Origin: Pseudomonas putida
GTDB taxonomy: Bacteria > Pseudomonadota > Gammaproteobacteria > Pseudomonadales > Pseudomonadaceae
DNA length: 64,000 bases
Direction: 5' to 3'
Assembly: GCA_041071465.1 (NCBI GenBank)
Contig: CP163498.1
Location: forward strand, 5,412,001-5,476,000
Of the stretch, positions 8,985 through 18,207 are shown in pieces. Each line of letters begins with the position of its first letter. Positions within the stretch are counted from its first letter, which is position 1. The notes under the pieces were generated by a model, which did not search any database, was not told the origin of the DNA, and saw only the letters and a program-made list of their open reading frames with translations. The translations under genes were made by a program, and so were the position numbers.

Positions 8985-10940
8985 TCAGAAGGTCGTCTTG
9001 ACGGTCAGGTACAGGGCGCCACGGTCTTCAGTGGTGGCACCACCCCCCGAGAAGGAGGCGTAGCCGCCGCCGTAGCAGGTGTAATCCTGTTCGCCGTCCA
9101 GGGCATTGGGGGTGCTGCCGTCGGTCTGGCCGTCCTTGCAGGCCTTGGTCTCACCGAAGCTGTCGACGTACTTGAGGTCGACGAAGTACTGGTTGTAGAT
9201 CGCAGCGCTGAAACCCACCGCGTAGTTGCCAGTGTTCTCGGCACCGCCACCCTGCACCGGCGATACACCGTCGATGCCGACGTTGACCGAAAGCGGCATG
9301 CTCAGGTCCATGCCCGGAAACACCTGGTACCAGGTAGGGGTGAAATTGACGGCGATGCCCCAGTTGTCGCGGGTGGCCTTGTCGATGCCGCGGTAGCTGC
9401 TCTTGCCTTTGTACAAAGCTTCGTTGTGGCTATCGAGCTTGAGCAGGTTGCTGTAGAACAGCTCGCCCAGCAGGGTTGCCGAGTCGAACAGCGGTGTGTC
9501 GCCAATCGTCATCAGGCCGTTGAGGGTGAAGTGCAAGGTGTCGCCGGTGGCGCTCAGGCTGTCGCCATCCTTGGGCACGTCGTAGATCACCCCGCTGCTG
9601 GGCAGCCGTGCCGGCAGCAGGCCAAAGCCGCCGCCCAGGCCGCCTTGGCCGGGGGCGCTGACGATTGCCGGAATGCTCGCCAGCGGCATGTTGTGGCGGA
9701 TGTTCAGGTCGCTGCCGACGCTGATGCCCGCCACATCCTTGGAGAGGCTCAGCCCATAAATGTCGATGTTGTCGGCGTAGGCAAACTGGTAAGTGGTGCT
9801 TTGCAGCGAGTTGTAGAGGTTGCCGATCGCGCCTTGGCGGCTGCCCGGTGGGTTGCCGAATGGGCCGTTGGCCACGGTCATGCCGCGCGCATCGAGCCAG
9901 GCCTGGGGCAGGATCTCGGACGTCTTGCGGTAGTAGAAGCCGAGGGTGCCGCCCAGCCACTCTGGCGACCACTTGGCCATGATGCCCCAGTCACCGCTTT
10001 TGCCGGGGGTCAGGTCATGACCGCGGCGAATGGTGGTGAGCGCACCGCGCACCGGGATCAACCCCGGCGTACCGGTGTGGCCCAACAGGAAGCTCTGCGC
10101 GCCCTCACCCACCACATCAGAGCCGCCATAGTACGTGCCGGCTTCAGGCAGCCGGGCGGCATCCCAGTCGAAGAAGTACTGGGCACCCAGGGTGAGCTCG
10201 GAGTTGACCAGGAACGCGGTCGACAGCTGGTTGCGGGGTACGAAAAGCTCCTTGGCCTCGGTGCCCGGCGAGGCCGCCAGCTTGGCCAGGTCCAGGCCTG
10301 ATTGGCCATAACTCAGCGAATGCACCGGGTTGAGCAAGGTTTCACCCCAGAACAGGTTGTGCTGGCCCAGCTTGGCGCTGACCTGCGACGCTTCGCCCAC
10401 GTCACGGCTCATGAACACGAAGGCATCCAGCACTTCGCCAGACGGGCCGCTGTAGTAACGCTGGGCGTAGTTGCTCAGGTGTGGGCTGCCTAGCGGGATG
10501 CCGGTCCCAGGCAGGCCATTGAGGCTGGGGTTGATACCCGATTGGTCACCGTTACCGTTGACGAATGGGTTGCTGTTGGAGCCGGTGTTGTCATAGGCCT
10601 TGTCGTACCAGCTGGCAGTGCTGACGCGAAAACCGCTGTTGCCCTGGTACACCACATCCAGCTCGGTCAGCAGGTCGACCCGGTTGGTGATGTTGGTGCC
10701 GGCCTTGCGGAAGTTGTAGTCGCCGTCGTTGCTGTTGGGCGTGCCCAGCAGGCGCTTGTCGGCACTCTCGGTACGCACGCCGTAGTTGTATTTGACGGTA
10801 TTGTCGAAGCGCACGGCCCAGTCTTCATGGCCGGTATCGACTTCGAACGCCTGGGCGGCGGGCAGCGTGAGCAGGCCGATGGCGCAGGCGAGCAGGCAGC
10901 GCTGTGGTTTCACAGCACGGTGAATGCGGTGTTCTGGCAT
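8985..10940 (-). CDS. DUF1302 outer-membrane beta-barrel-like protein
   Basis: The 651-residue protein begins with a signal peptide (ACAIGLLTLPAAQA) and then reads like a barrel, with alternating hydrophobic strands, glycine-rich turns and a C-terminal phenylalanine (ending VKTTF), the usual outer-membrane signal. Motifs such as RFDNTVKYNYG, RVSTASWYDKAYD and FWGETLL are typical of DUF1302. It is the second gene of the operon, 73 bp after the alpha/beta hydrolase. A role as uptake or export porin for a hydrophobic compound is the usual inference for this family but has not been shown for this protein. Confidence 0.85.
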   Translation of the reverse strand: MPEHRIHRAVKPQRCLLACAIGLLTLPAAQAFEVDTGHEDWAVRFDNTVKYNYGVRTESADKRLLGTPNSNDGDYNFRKAGTNITNRVDLLTELDVVYQGNSGFRVSTASWYDKAYDNTGSNSNPFVNGNGDQSGINPSLNGLPGTGIPLGSPHLSNYAQRYYSGPSGEVLDAFVFMSRDVGEASQVSAKLGQHNLFWGETLLNPVHSLSYGQSGLDLAKLAASPGTEAKELFVPRNQLSTAFLVNSELTLGAQYFFDWDAARLPEAGTYYGGSDVVGEGAQSFLLGHTGTPGLIPVRGALTTIRRGHDLTPGKSGDWGIMAKWSPEWLGGTLGFYYRKTSEILPQAWLDARGMTVANGPFGNPPGSRQGAIGNLYNSLQSTTYQFAYADNIDIYGLSLSKDVAGISVGSDLNIRHNMPLASIPAIVSAPGQGGLGGGFGLLPARLPSSGVIYDVPKDGDSLSATGDTLHFTLNGLMTIGDTPLFDSATLLGELFYSNLLKLDSHNEALYKGKSSYRGIDKATRDNWGIAVNFTPTWYQVFPGMDLSMPLSVNVGIDGVSPVQGGGAENTGNYAVGFSAAIYNQYFVDLKYVDSFGETKACKDGQTDGSTPNALDGEQDYTCYGGGYASFSGGGATTEDRGALYLTVKTTF

Positions 10941-11013
10941 TACGATGGCTCCACGTATTGTTATTGTTTTTTAGCCGCCCGTCTGTTGCGGGCGTGGCTG
11001 GGGCGTCCATGCG

Positions 11014-11592
11014 TTACTGCAGGTTTGCGGCGTCCAGTCGGCGGATCAACGCCTCGGCCAACGGCCAAGGGCCGAAACCGGAAGCCGGGTTGAGGTGGCC
11101 AACGGCGCCCAGGTTGACCAGCTCGCTGCCCCAACGCCGGGCCAGCTCACCGGCAGCGGCGTAGCTGGCGAGGTGGTCATTGCTGCTGGCCGCGACAATG
11201 CTGGGAAAGGGCAGCGGCGTAGGTGGAAGTGGCGACCAGCCCATCTCGGCCAGGCTGGCCGGGCTTGGGTAATGCTCGGGCCAGTGGGCGTCGAGGTCAG
11301 GTGGGGCCGCCAGCAATGCGCCCTTGATCGCCCGCCCGTAGCGCGCCGCCCAGTGGGCGACCATCAAAGTGCCGGCACTGTGTGCCACCAGCAGCACCGG
11401 GCCATCGACCTGTTCCAGCTCGCGCTGGATTGCCTCGACCCGGGCGTTACAGCACAGGCCGTCGACTTCCAGCGGCGGTACGCTGCGCACCTTTGCCAGG
11501 CGGCCGGCAAGCAGGGTCTGCCAGTGTTCGGCCACGTGGCCGCGCAGGCCAGGGACAATCAGCACGGTGGCTGTGGTTTGCAGTTTTTCCAC
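11014..11592 (-). CDS. RBBP9/YdeN-type alpha/beta hydrolase
   Basis: This small (192-residue) serine hydrolase has the nucleophile elbow VAHSAG (Ser72), an acidic residue in SSNDHLAS and the catalytic histidine in VGHLNPASGFGPWP, which is the RBBP9/YdeN signature. It starts with GTG preceded by CGAGG. As first gene of the seven-gene operon, it is the probable entry enzyme, releasing an acid from an ester for activation by the acyl-CoA synthetase, although some members of this family have weak or no esterase activity. It is transcribed divergently from the AraC regulator, with the operator motifs in between. Confidence 0.82.
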   Translation of the reverse strand: MEKLQTTATVLIVPGLRGHVAEHWQTLLAGRLAKVRSVPPLEVDGLCCNARVEAIQRELEQVDGPVLLVAHSAGTLMVAHWAARYGRAIKGALLAAPPDLDAHWPEHYPSPASLAEMGWSPLPPTPLPFPSIVAASSNDHLASYAAAGELARRWGSELVNLGAVGHLNPASGFGPWPLAEALIRRLDAANLQ

Positions 11593-11654
11593 GGTGAACC
11601 TCGTGTGCGGTTTAGCGCTTGAAGTTCACAGTAAACAGGCCTCCACCGGGGTGC

Positions 11655-11691
11655 TTTACATTGGGCGTCAGGCGCTTTTCATTTGATGACA
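11655..11691 (-). promoter_or_regulatory. Predicted AraC-type operator pair upstream of the hydrolase/DUF1302 operon
   Basis: On the plus strand TTTTCATTTGATGACA occupies 11676-11691. A degenerate copy, TTTACATTGGGCGTCA (11 of 16 identical), lies at 11655-11670, exactly 21 bp away and nearer the gene. The same pair in the same order and spacing is found upstream of the second operon at 18289-18325. A 21-bp direct repeat is the classical geometry for AraC-family activators, and an AraC-family gene is adjacent. Confidence 0.6.
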
Positions 11692-11712
11692 ACCACATAA
11701 ACAGGGCTTTGC

Positions 11713-11728
11713 TTTTCAATTGATGACA
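11713..11728. promoter_or_regulatory. Third copy of the operator word, upstream of the AraC gene
   Basis: TTTTCAATTGATGACA differs from the other two strong copies at one base. It lies 58 bp before the start of the AraC-type regulator and has no recognisable partner 21 bp to either side. It may serve autoregulation or looping. This is inference from sequence alone. Confidence 0.45.
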
Positions 11729-11785
11729 CGCAGGCTATAAAACCAGTGGCCCTGCAAACCCCGGCTTTAGGGACAACAATAAAAA

Positions 11786-12793
11786 ATGCCTGCTCTCGTT
11801 CGTGCCGCCAGCTTGACCAACTACCTGGAAGTGTCCCGCCATCTGGGCCTCAACCCCCATGCACTGCTTGCGCAGGTCGGCCTTAACGCCGCCTTGCTCG
11901 ACGACCCCAACCGGCGTATCCCGGTGGCCAGCGTCATCAGTTTGCTGGAAGCTTCCGCCAGCGCCACGAAGTGCGAGAGTTTTGGGTTGCGCATGGCCGA
12001 GCTGCGCCAGCTATCGGACTTCGGCGAAATCAGCCTGTTGCTCAGCCACCAACGCAACCTGCGCGATGCGCTGCAGGTGATCGTGCAATACCGCCACCTG
12101 CTCAATGACGCGCTGGCCATTCATATCGAAGAAGCCGGCAAGACCGTGATCATTCGCGAAGAGGTGATCAACGAACGCGCGCCCTGCAGCCGCCAGGCCA
12201 CCGAGTTGGCCATCGGCGTGATGATGCGCTTGTGCGCGGCACTGCTGGGCGCCCACTGGCACCCGATCAGTGCCAACTTCACGCATGCGGCCCCCGCCGA
12301 CCCCGCCATTCATCGGCGCATCTTCGGCTGCACGCTGGTGTTCGGCAGCGAGTTCAACGGTATCGTCTGCCCCGCCGCCGACCTCGACAGCGCCAGCCCG
12401 CAGGCCAACGAAGCCATGGCCCGCCTGGCACGGCGCTACCTCGACACGCTGCCGGCCAGCGGCGTACCGTCGCTGGAACTGGAACTGCGTAAAACCATCT
12501 ACCTGCTGCTGCCCATGGGCCGTGCCACCATCGAGCAGGTGGCGCAGACCCAGGGCATGAACGTGCGTACATTGCAGCGGCGGCTGGAAGAAAATGGTTT
12601 GACGTTCAAGGACCTGATCAACAACGTGCGCCGCGACCTGGTGATGCGCTACCTGGAAAACCCCGGCTACTCGCTGGGGCGCATCGCCGACATGCTCGGT
12701 TACTCGATGCCCAGTTCGTTCACCCGTTGGTTCATCGCCCAGTTCGGCATGCCACCGGCTGTTTGGCGGGTTCAGCACACGCCGCAGCCATGA
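11786..12793 (+). CDS. AraC-family transcriptional regulator (OruR/arabinose-binding-domain type)
   Basis: The 335-residue protein has an N-terminal ligand-binding domain of the type found in OruR and similar regulators (about residues 15-200), with GLRMAELRQLSDFGEISLLLSHQ typical. A C-terminal double helix-turn-helix follows (about 240-330), with QTQGMNVRTLQRRLEENGLTFKDLINNVR and IADMLGYSMPSSFTRWF. It is divergent from the alpha/beta-hydrolase operon. Three copies of one sequence word in this intergenic region and upstream of the 18207 operon suggest that it activates both. The inducer is unknown; family members often sense the pathway substrate. Confidence 0.9.
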   Translation: MPALVRAASLTNYLEVSRHLGLNPHALLAQVGLNAALLDDPNRRIPVASVISLLEASASATKCESFGLRMAELRQLSDFGEISLLLSHQRNLRDALQVIVQYRHLLNDALAIHIEEAGKTVIIREEVINERAPCSRQATELAIGVMMRLCAALLGAHWHPISANFTHAAPADPAIHRRIFGCTLVFGSEFNGIVCPAADLDSASPQANEAMARLARRYLDTLPASGVPSLELELRKTIYLLLPMGRATIEQVAQTQGMNVRTLQRRLEENGLTFKDLINNVRRDLVMRYLENPGYSLGRIADMLGYSMPSSFTRWFIAQFGMPPAVWRVQHTPQP

Positions 12794-12817
12794 GCCCATG
12801 GTGGTCTTGGCGGCGGT

Positions 12818-13141
12818 TCAAGACGCCGCTTCGCCGTCCAGCACGATAAAGACCTGCCCATCCTGTTGCTCGATCGGGTAGCTGGCGACTTTCAAGGCCT
12901 TGGAGTTGATCAGGTAGCCGCTGGCCAGGTCGAAGCGCAGACCATGCGCACAGCACTGAATGACCCGCCCTTCCAGGCGCCCACCGCACAACGACGCGCC
13001 CTGGTGCGGGCAACTGTCGTCGATGGCGTATAGCGTGTCGGCGACATTGAACAAGGCCACGCTGCGGCCCTCGCAGGCCAGCAGCACCCGGCCATTGCGC
13101 TCCGGCAGTTGCTGAGGGCTCAGTGCGATACGCCGGTTCAT
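12818..13141 (-). CDS. Rieske [2Fe-2S] ferredoxin-like protein
   Basis: The 107-residue soluble Rieske protein has cluster ligands visible as SCPHQGAS and QCCAHGLRF, the C-x-H...C-x-x-H pattern. It is the size of a stand-alone ferredoxin (like NirD or dioxygenase ferredoxins), with no oxygenase domain. The ATG overlaps the stop of the DsbA-like gene as ATGA, so the two are translationally coupled. It is the last gene of the operon. No Rieske-type terminal oxygenase is encoded here, so its electron partner is unclear; the TauD enzyme in the operon does not need one. Confidence 0.85.
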   Translation of the reverse strand: MNRRIALSPQQLPERNGRVLLACEGRSVALFNVADTLYAIDDSCPHQGASLCGGRLEGRVIQCCAHGLRFDLASGYLINSKALKVASYPIEQQDGQVFIVLDGEAAS

Positions 13142-13791
13142 GCCTGCACCACCGCTTGCAAGGCGTCATTCATGGCGGCAAACAGCGCCTCGGCTGGCCG
13201 CACCCCGGCAAGCAGCGGGCCCTGGTTGAAGCGATAGCGTGGTACGGCGCTGCCCGCTCGCCCTGCACCGTCAAGGAACGGGCTGCCATCGTCACGCAAA
13301 CAGTCGATCACCTGCCCGGGCTCAAGCCCGCAACCCTGGGCGATGCCGAGCAATGTGCGGGTATCACCCAGGTCGCGGCCCTGGTGGAAATAGGCAATGA
13401 ACAGTTGCGCCAGCAACGCTTCCTGCTGCGGCGCGCTGAGCAGGCTGCCGGCCCGTTGCATCAAGCGGTGGGCATTGCCGGTATTGGGCATGCGACGGAT
13501 GCGCGAAAAATCGATGTCCTCGCCCACCACACTGGCAGCAGCACGCACCTGAGCCTGGCGCTCGCGTACCGCCTGCTCGCTGCCCAGGCGTTGCAGGTAG
13601 AAGGTATTGAAAGGCACCCCGTTGGCAGGCAGCCCCGGCAGCAACTGAACGCCCCGCCAGTGTATCTGCACCTGTACCTGTGGCTGCTCACGCTGCAGCA
13701 GCAACAAGGCCGCTTGCAGGTGCCGCTGGCCAATCAGGCACCAAGGGCAGACGAAATCGAAAAACACTTCGATGGACAACAGCTGTTTCAC
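13138..13791 (-). CDS. DsbA/FrnE-family thioredoxin-fold oxidoreductase
   Basis: The 217-residue cytoplasmic protein has the FrnE/2-hydroxychromene-2-carboxylate isomerase type of DsbA fold. FFDFVCPWCLIGQRHL near the N-terminus carries a C-P-W-C active site, a helical insertion follows, and GSPFLDGAGRAGSAVPRYRFNQ resembles the cis-proline region. No signal peptide is present, which fits FrnE rather than periplasmic DsbA. It lies 4 bp after the MFS gene and overlaps the Rieske gene. Its role in the pathway is unknown; family members act as thiol oxidoreductases or isomerases. Confidence 0.82.
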   Translation of the reverse strand: MKQLLSIEVFFDFVCPWCLIGQRHLQAALLLLQREQPQVQVQIHWRGVQLLPGLPANGVPFNTFYLQRLGSEQAVRERQAQVRAAASVVGEDIDFSRIRRMPNTGNAHRLMQRAGSLLSAPQQEALLAQLFIAYFHQGRDLGDTRTLLGIAQGCGLEPGQVIDCLRDDGSPFLDGAGRAGSAVPRYRFNQGPLLAGVRPAEALFAAMNDALQAVVQA

Positions 13792-13795
13792 AGTT

Positions 13796-15076
13796 TCAAC
13801 TCCTGGAGCGCAGACGGTCCATGTCGCGGTGGTAGTGACGCTTGGCGATAAAGAACACGGCCGCCGCCGCGATGCTGATCAGCGGCACCAATTGCAGCGC
13901 GGCCTGCAGCCCGATCAAGTCGGACACCCGACCCGTGATCAGTGGCCCGGTGGCCAGGCCCAGCAGGTTGTTGGCCAGGGTCAGGGTGGCGAATGCCGTG
14001 CCATGCACCGATGCATGGGTAAGGTTGGCAACCATGGCGCTGGACGGGCCATTGGTACCGGCGGCGATCATCATGCCCAGGCAAATCAGTACCAGTTGCG
14101 CGGTGCCGGCAGGCAGCGCAAAGGCAATGCTCAGCAGCATGCAACTGCCCAGGCAGTAGGCGATGGCCAGGCTGATCTTGCGGTCCGGGCGCTGTCGCCC
14201 AAGGCGGTCGCAGAGCATGGCGCAGAGGATCATGCCGATACCGCTGCACAGCACGATGACGGCGGCGATTGCCCCGGCACGGTCGGTACCCATGGCGTAA
14301 TAGCGGTTGAGGTAACTGGGCATCCACACGATCAGGGTGCCACCGACGAACAGTTGCAGGCCGCTGCCGACATAGGCGGCGATGACCGACCGGCTGCTGT
14401 ACAGCGTGCGCAGCGGTCGGCTGGCCTTGTCGAGCGCCTGCTGCGCGCACTTGGGTGCAATGCGCGCCTCCTTGACGATCATCGGATACACCATCGCCAG
14501 CACCAGGCCGAACAATGCCATGCCAGCAAATGCCCAGCGCCAGCCCAAATGCTGGGCCAGCACGCCGCCCAAGGCCATGCCCAGCACCGAACCGAACATG
14601 CCGCCGGCCATGAACGCCCCGGCCAGCGTCGAGCGCATGTCGCGGGGGAACACTGCGACCACCACGGCAATGCCGACACTGCCATAGGCTGCCTCGCCAA
14701 CCCCGACCAAAAAGCGCGCAATGAACATTTGCGGGTAGTTTTCCGCCAGGGCACAGCCGAGCGTGGCCAGGCTCCACAACACTGCCATCAACACCAGGCT
14801 GCGTACCCGGCCGAAGCGGTCGGCCAACAAGGAAAGTGGAAAGGTCAGCAGGCCGACCATCAGCGCGACGATGCCGCTGAGCAAGCCGAGCTGGCTGTCG
14901 CTGAGCGCCCATTCGCCCTTTAGCAGCGGGAACACCGCATTGAGCACCTGGCGCGACATGTAGTCGGAGATCAACAGGCCGAAGGTCAGGGCAAACACCA
15001 CCCAGGCGTAGCGCCGGGGGACGCTGTGGGCGGTGTCGGTGCCGGAGTCTTCGGCACTGGCGAGATAGGTGGCCAT
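13796..15076 (-). CDS. MFS transporter, probable organic-acid or aromatic-acid importer
   Basis: The 426-residue transporter has about 12 transmembrane helices. The MFS loop motif appears as LADRFGRVRSLVL after helix 2, and LCDRLGRQRPDRK appears in the second half. I chose the ATG at 15076, because AAGGAGG precedes it at ideal spacing; a longer form from 15121 would add 15 polar residues. It lies in the dioxygenase/BKACE operon, but a 28-bp-arm inverted repeat separates it from the upstream BKACE gene and could reduce its expression. I infer import of the pathway substrate. Confidence 0.85.
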   Translation of the reverse strand: MATYLASAEDSGTDTAHSVPRRYAWVVFALTFGLLISDYMSRQVLNAVFPLLKGEWALSDSQLGLLSGIVALMVGLLTFPLSLLADRFGRVRSLVLMAVLWSLATLGCALAENYPQMFIARFLVGVGEAAYGSVGIAVVVAVFPRDMRSTLAGAFMAGGMFGSVLGMALGGVLAQHLGWRWAFAGMALFGLVLAMVYPMIVKEARIAPKCAQQALDKASRPLRTLYSSRSVIAAYVGSGLQLFVGGTLIVWMPSYLNRYYAMGTDRAGAIAAVIVLCSGIGMILCAMLCDRLGRQRPDRKISLAIAYCLGSCMLLSIAFALPAGTAQLVLICLGMMIAAGTNGPSSAMVANLTHASVHGTAFATLTLANNLLGLATGPLITGRVSDLIGLQAALQLVPLISIAAAAVFFIAKRHYHRDMDRLRSRS

Positions 15077-15152
15077 GTTGCCTCCTTGGGTGTGGTGTGG
15101 GTTTTTCTTGTTGTTATGCACTACTGCTCAAGCTTGGTCGGCCCCTGTGGGA

Positions 15153-15241
15153 GCGGCCTTGTGTCGCGATAGGGCTGCAACGCAGCCCCAGGATTTCAGT
15201 GCAGATGCACCTTTTGCAGCCCTATCGCGACGCAAGGCCGC
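15153..15241. repeat. Inverted repeat (P. putida-type intergenic palindrome), 28-bp arms
   Basis: Arms 15153-15180 and 15214-15241 are complementary with one mismatch and are separated by 33 bases. The left arm contains GCGGCCTTGTGTCGCGATAG. The same words recur at 47154-47253. The repeat lies between the BKACE stop and the MFS start, inside an apparent operon, where it could act as a partial terminator or mRNA stabiliser. Confidence 0.8.
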
Positions 15242-15268
15242 ACTCATCTGGCCGTGCCAACGTTTGTA

Positions 15269-16320
15269 TCAAGTACGCTGCGGCACACCCTTCTCACCCG
15301 CCTGGCGGTTCGGCGCCATGCCATTGGCTTTAAGCGTCTGCTCGATACTGTCGTACTGCTGCCCGATGCGGTAAATGGCCGGGCCTCCTTGCCGCTGGCA
15401 ATCTCGCGCCCCAGTTCGTGGGCCACGCGCACGGTCTGCTGGATCTGCTGCACCGAGGTGAAGCGTTTGCCGTGCTGGTCGATGATGGTGTCTTCGTTGC
15501 CACAGCGCGGGTGCAGGCCCATGGCCAGGGCCATGGTGTTGAACGGCAGCACGTTCTTCAGCAACGATTCGGCGGTCAGGGTGCAACCGTCCGGTGCGCG
15601 GTGGATGAAGTTGAAGAAGTTGAACGGGTTGGGGCCGTCGAAACCGCCGCCAATGCCGATCCAGGTCAGGTTCAGCGGGCCCATGTAATCACCACGGCGC
15701 ACGATGCGCTCGAGGGTTTCCAGGGCATGCATGCCGGTCAGTTGGAAATGCGGCTGGATGTTGCTGGCCTGCAGGCGGCGCAGGTGCTCACGGACCCAGG
15801 CCGGGCCGGCCGGTACGGTCATTTCGCTGTAGGCGGCGTGGATTGCGGGGCTGGCCAGCGAGGTACCTTCGAGGTATTCGGGGTACAGCAGCTCCATGAT
15901 GTTCATCTGCGTGGTGTTGATGGCCACGGTGACCTGATCGGGGCGCGGTGTCAGCTCGGCGAGCATGTGCCGGGTGTCGTCCGACAACCACTTGGCTGCC
16001 TCGCCTTCGCCTTCCGGGGCGAAGGAAATCGAACCGCCAACCTGAATGATCATGTCCGGCACCGCTTCGCGGACTCCGGCGATCAGCTCGTTGAACTTGG
16101 ACAGCCGCTTGGAGCCTTTGCCGTCCAGCTCACGCACGTGCAAATGCAGCACGGTTGCGCCTGCCTCGTAGCAGTCGACGGCCTTTTGCACCTGCTCGTC
16201 CATGGTCAGCGGAATGTCTTCAGGGAAATCTTCGGGCATCCACTCAGGGCCATAGGGGGCCACGGTGATCACCACCTTTTCCATGTTTTCCGGGTGCAAC
16301 GAATCGTCGAAGAATTGCAT
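15269..16320 (-). CDS. BKACE (DUF849) beta-keto acid cleavage enzyme (one-base frameshift)
   Basis: BKACE enzymes condense a beta-keto acid with acetyl-CoA to give acetoacetate and a new CoA ester, using a metal held by an H-x-H motif. Here VLHLHVRE shows that motif, and the N-terminal ITVAPYGPEWMPEDFPEDIP and IGIGGGFDGPNPFNFFNFIH segments are family-typical. The frame breaks at a CC pair (15379-15380). Adding one base restores ...EARAIYRIGQQYDSIEQTLKANG and the stop at 15269, giving 350 residues. It is transcribed 45 bp after the TauD-type dioxygenase. The keto-acid substrate cannot be read from sequence; carnitine-type, lysine-type and other beta-keto acids are all possible. Confidence 0.82.
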
Positions 16321-16365
16321 GCTGTAGTCCTCGCTATTGTTTTTGTGCGGTTGCCAGCGGCTGGC

Positions 16366-17214
16366 TTAGAAGGTGCGGCTGCCTTTGATCCCGGCGCGCT
16401 CCATCTTGCGATGGCACGGTGGGTAATCCATGACGGCGTAATGCTGGGTGCTGCGGTTATCCCAAATTGCCACGCTGTTGGGCTTCCAGCGCCAGCGCAC
16501 CTGGTATTCGGGCAGGTAAGCCTGGCTGATGAGGTAACGCAGCAGGTCGCCTGCGCCGGGGTTGGCGTCCTGGCCGAAACGCACCCGCTGCGGCGTGTGG
16601 TAGTTGCTGAAGTGGGTGGTGAAGGCGTTGACGAACAGCACCTGCTCGCCGGTTTCCGGGTGGGTGCGTACCACCGGATGCTCGGCATCGGGGAATTGCG
16701 CCTTGAGTGCCAGCCGTTTTTCCAACGGCATGGCGGCGCCGAAGCTGGCCTCGATGCTGTGGCGGGCGCGCAGGCCTTCGATGTTGGCCTTCACCTCGCT
16801 GGGCAGGTTTTCGTAAGCCAGCACCATGTTCGCCCACAGGGTGTCGCCGCCCACCGGTGGGCATTCGACGCAGCGCAGCACGCAACCCATGGGCGGTGCT
16901 TCACGCCAGGTGGCATCGGTGTGCCAGGCATTTTCGTAGCGGTCATTGGGCTGGTCCGGGCGCTTGTAGATCTGCACCAGGCCCGGGTGCTCCGGGTCGC
17001 TTCCTGCCACCGGGTGGTCCTCCAGCTCGCCGAAGCGACGGGCGAAGGCCACGTGTTCGGCACGGCTGAAGTGCTGGTCGCGCAGGAACAGCACACGGTG
17101 CTGAAGCAACTGCTGGCGCAGCTGGGCGAACAGGTCGTCGTCGTGAATCGCGTCGGCCAGGTTGACGCCACTCACCTCGGCACCGATCGCGCAAGTCAGT
17201 TGTTCGATGTGCAT
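16366..17214 (-). CDS. TauD/TfdA-family 2-oxoglutarate-dependent dioxygenase
   Basis: The 282-residue non-heme Fe(II) dioxygenase has iron ligands H98 and D100 in AWHTDATWR and the distal H258 in NRSTQHYAV. An arginine about 11 residues later probably binds 2-oxoglutarate. Length and motif spacing match taurine dioxygenase and alkylsulfatase-like members. The start is the ATG at 17214, after GAAGAGGGCAACAGC. In the raw sequence it appears fused to the upstream oxidoreductase, but only because of a frameshift there. It probably hydroxylates the pathway substrate ahead of oxidation and BKACE cleavage. Confidence 0.9.
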   Translation of the reverse strand: MHIEQLTCAIGAEVSGVNLADAIHDDDLFAQLRQQLLQHRVLFLRDQHFSRAEHVAFARRFGELEDHPVAGSDPEHPGLVQIYKRPDQPNDRYENAWHTDATWREAPPMGCVLRCVECPPVGGDTLWANMVLAYENLPSEVKANIEGLRARHSIEASFGAAMPLEKRLALKAQFPDAEHPVVRTHPETGEQVLFVNAFTTHFSNYHTPQRVRFGQDANPGAGDLLRYLISQAYLPEYQVRWRWKPNSVAIWDNRSTQHYAVMDYPPCHRKMERAGIKGSRTF

Positions 17215-17227
17215 GCTGTTGCCCTCT

Positions 17228-18207
17228 TCAGATGACGAAGATCGACGAGCCGGTGGTTTTGCGGGCTTCCAGGTCACGGTGGGCCTGAACCGCGTCCTGA
17301 AGGGCGTAGTGCTGGTTGATTTCGATACGGATGCGCCCGCTGCTGACGTGATCGAACAACTCGCCGGCCAGGTCGGCTTTTCTGCCGGGTCGGCGATGAA
17401 GTCGGCCAGGGCCGGCCGGGTGAGCTGCAGAGAACCCTTGATCGCCAGCAACTGCGGGTCGAACGGCGGGATGGTGCCCGACGCCGTGCCAACGCATACC
17501 ATCAGCCCGCGGCGCTTGAGCGAGTCGAGCGAGCCGGTGAAGGTGTTCTTGCCGACACTGTCGAACACCACGTTCACCCCAACCCCGTCGGTCAGCTCGC
17601 GTACACGGCTGGCCACGTCCTCGACGCTGTAATTGATGATGTGGTTGCAGCCATGGGCGCGGGCGACCTCGGCCTTGGCTTCGGTGGACACGGTGCCGAT
17701 CACGTTCAAGCCCAGCAGCCGTGCCCACTGCGCGACAATCAGGCCCACGCCGCCAGCAGCCGCATGCAGCAGCACGCTGTCACCGGGTTTGAAGGCGTAG
17801 AGGCGGCGCAACAGGTAGGCCGAGGTCAGGCCGCGCATGGTCATGGCGGCAGCGGTCTCGAAGGCAATGGTTTCCGGCAGTTTGATCAGCGCCGCAGCGG
17901 GGATCAGGCGTTCGGTGCAATAAGCACCCAGGGTATTGAGGAACCCGGTGTAGGTGACCCGATCACCGACACCCACCTGGGTCACCCCCTCGCCCACCGC
18001 CTCCACTACCCCGGCAGCTTCCACGCCGATGCCATTGGGCAGCGGGATCGGGTAAGTGCCGTTGCGAAAGTAGGTGTCGGCGTAGTTCAGGCCAACCGCC
18101 ACCTGGCGCAATCGCACCTGCCCCGGGCCGGGCTCGCCCACTTCGGCGTCCTCATAGCGCAGTACCTCGGGGCCACCGGTCTGATGGAAACGTACGACTT
18201 TGGACAT
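17228..18207 (-). CDS. Quinone oxidoreductase / zinc-independent MDR (one-base frameshift)
   Basis: This NADPH:quinone reductase of the medium-chain dehydrogenase superfamily shows GIGVEAAGVVEAVGEGV, the nucleotide-binding AAAGGVGLIVAQWARLLG and the family end IEINQHYALQDAVQAHRDLEARKTTGSSIF. The frame breaks at a run of four T on the plus strand (17378-17381). One more base restores ADPAEKADLAGELFDHV and gives 326 residues, the standard length. The start at 18207 has GGAGAGA eight bases before it. It is the first gene of the operon, 82 bp from the nearer half of the predicted AraC operator. Confidence 0.88.

Noticed and set aside
15418..17235. A 605-residue open frame opposite BKACE and TauD
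   Set aside because: It is a GC-driven antisense frame of two well-supported genes with no recognisable domain.
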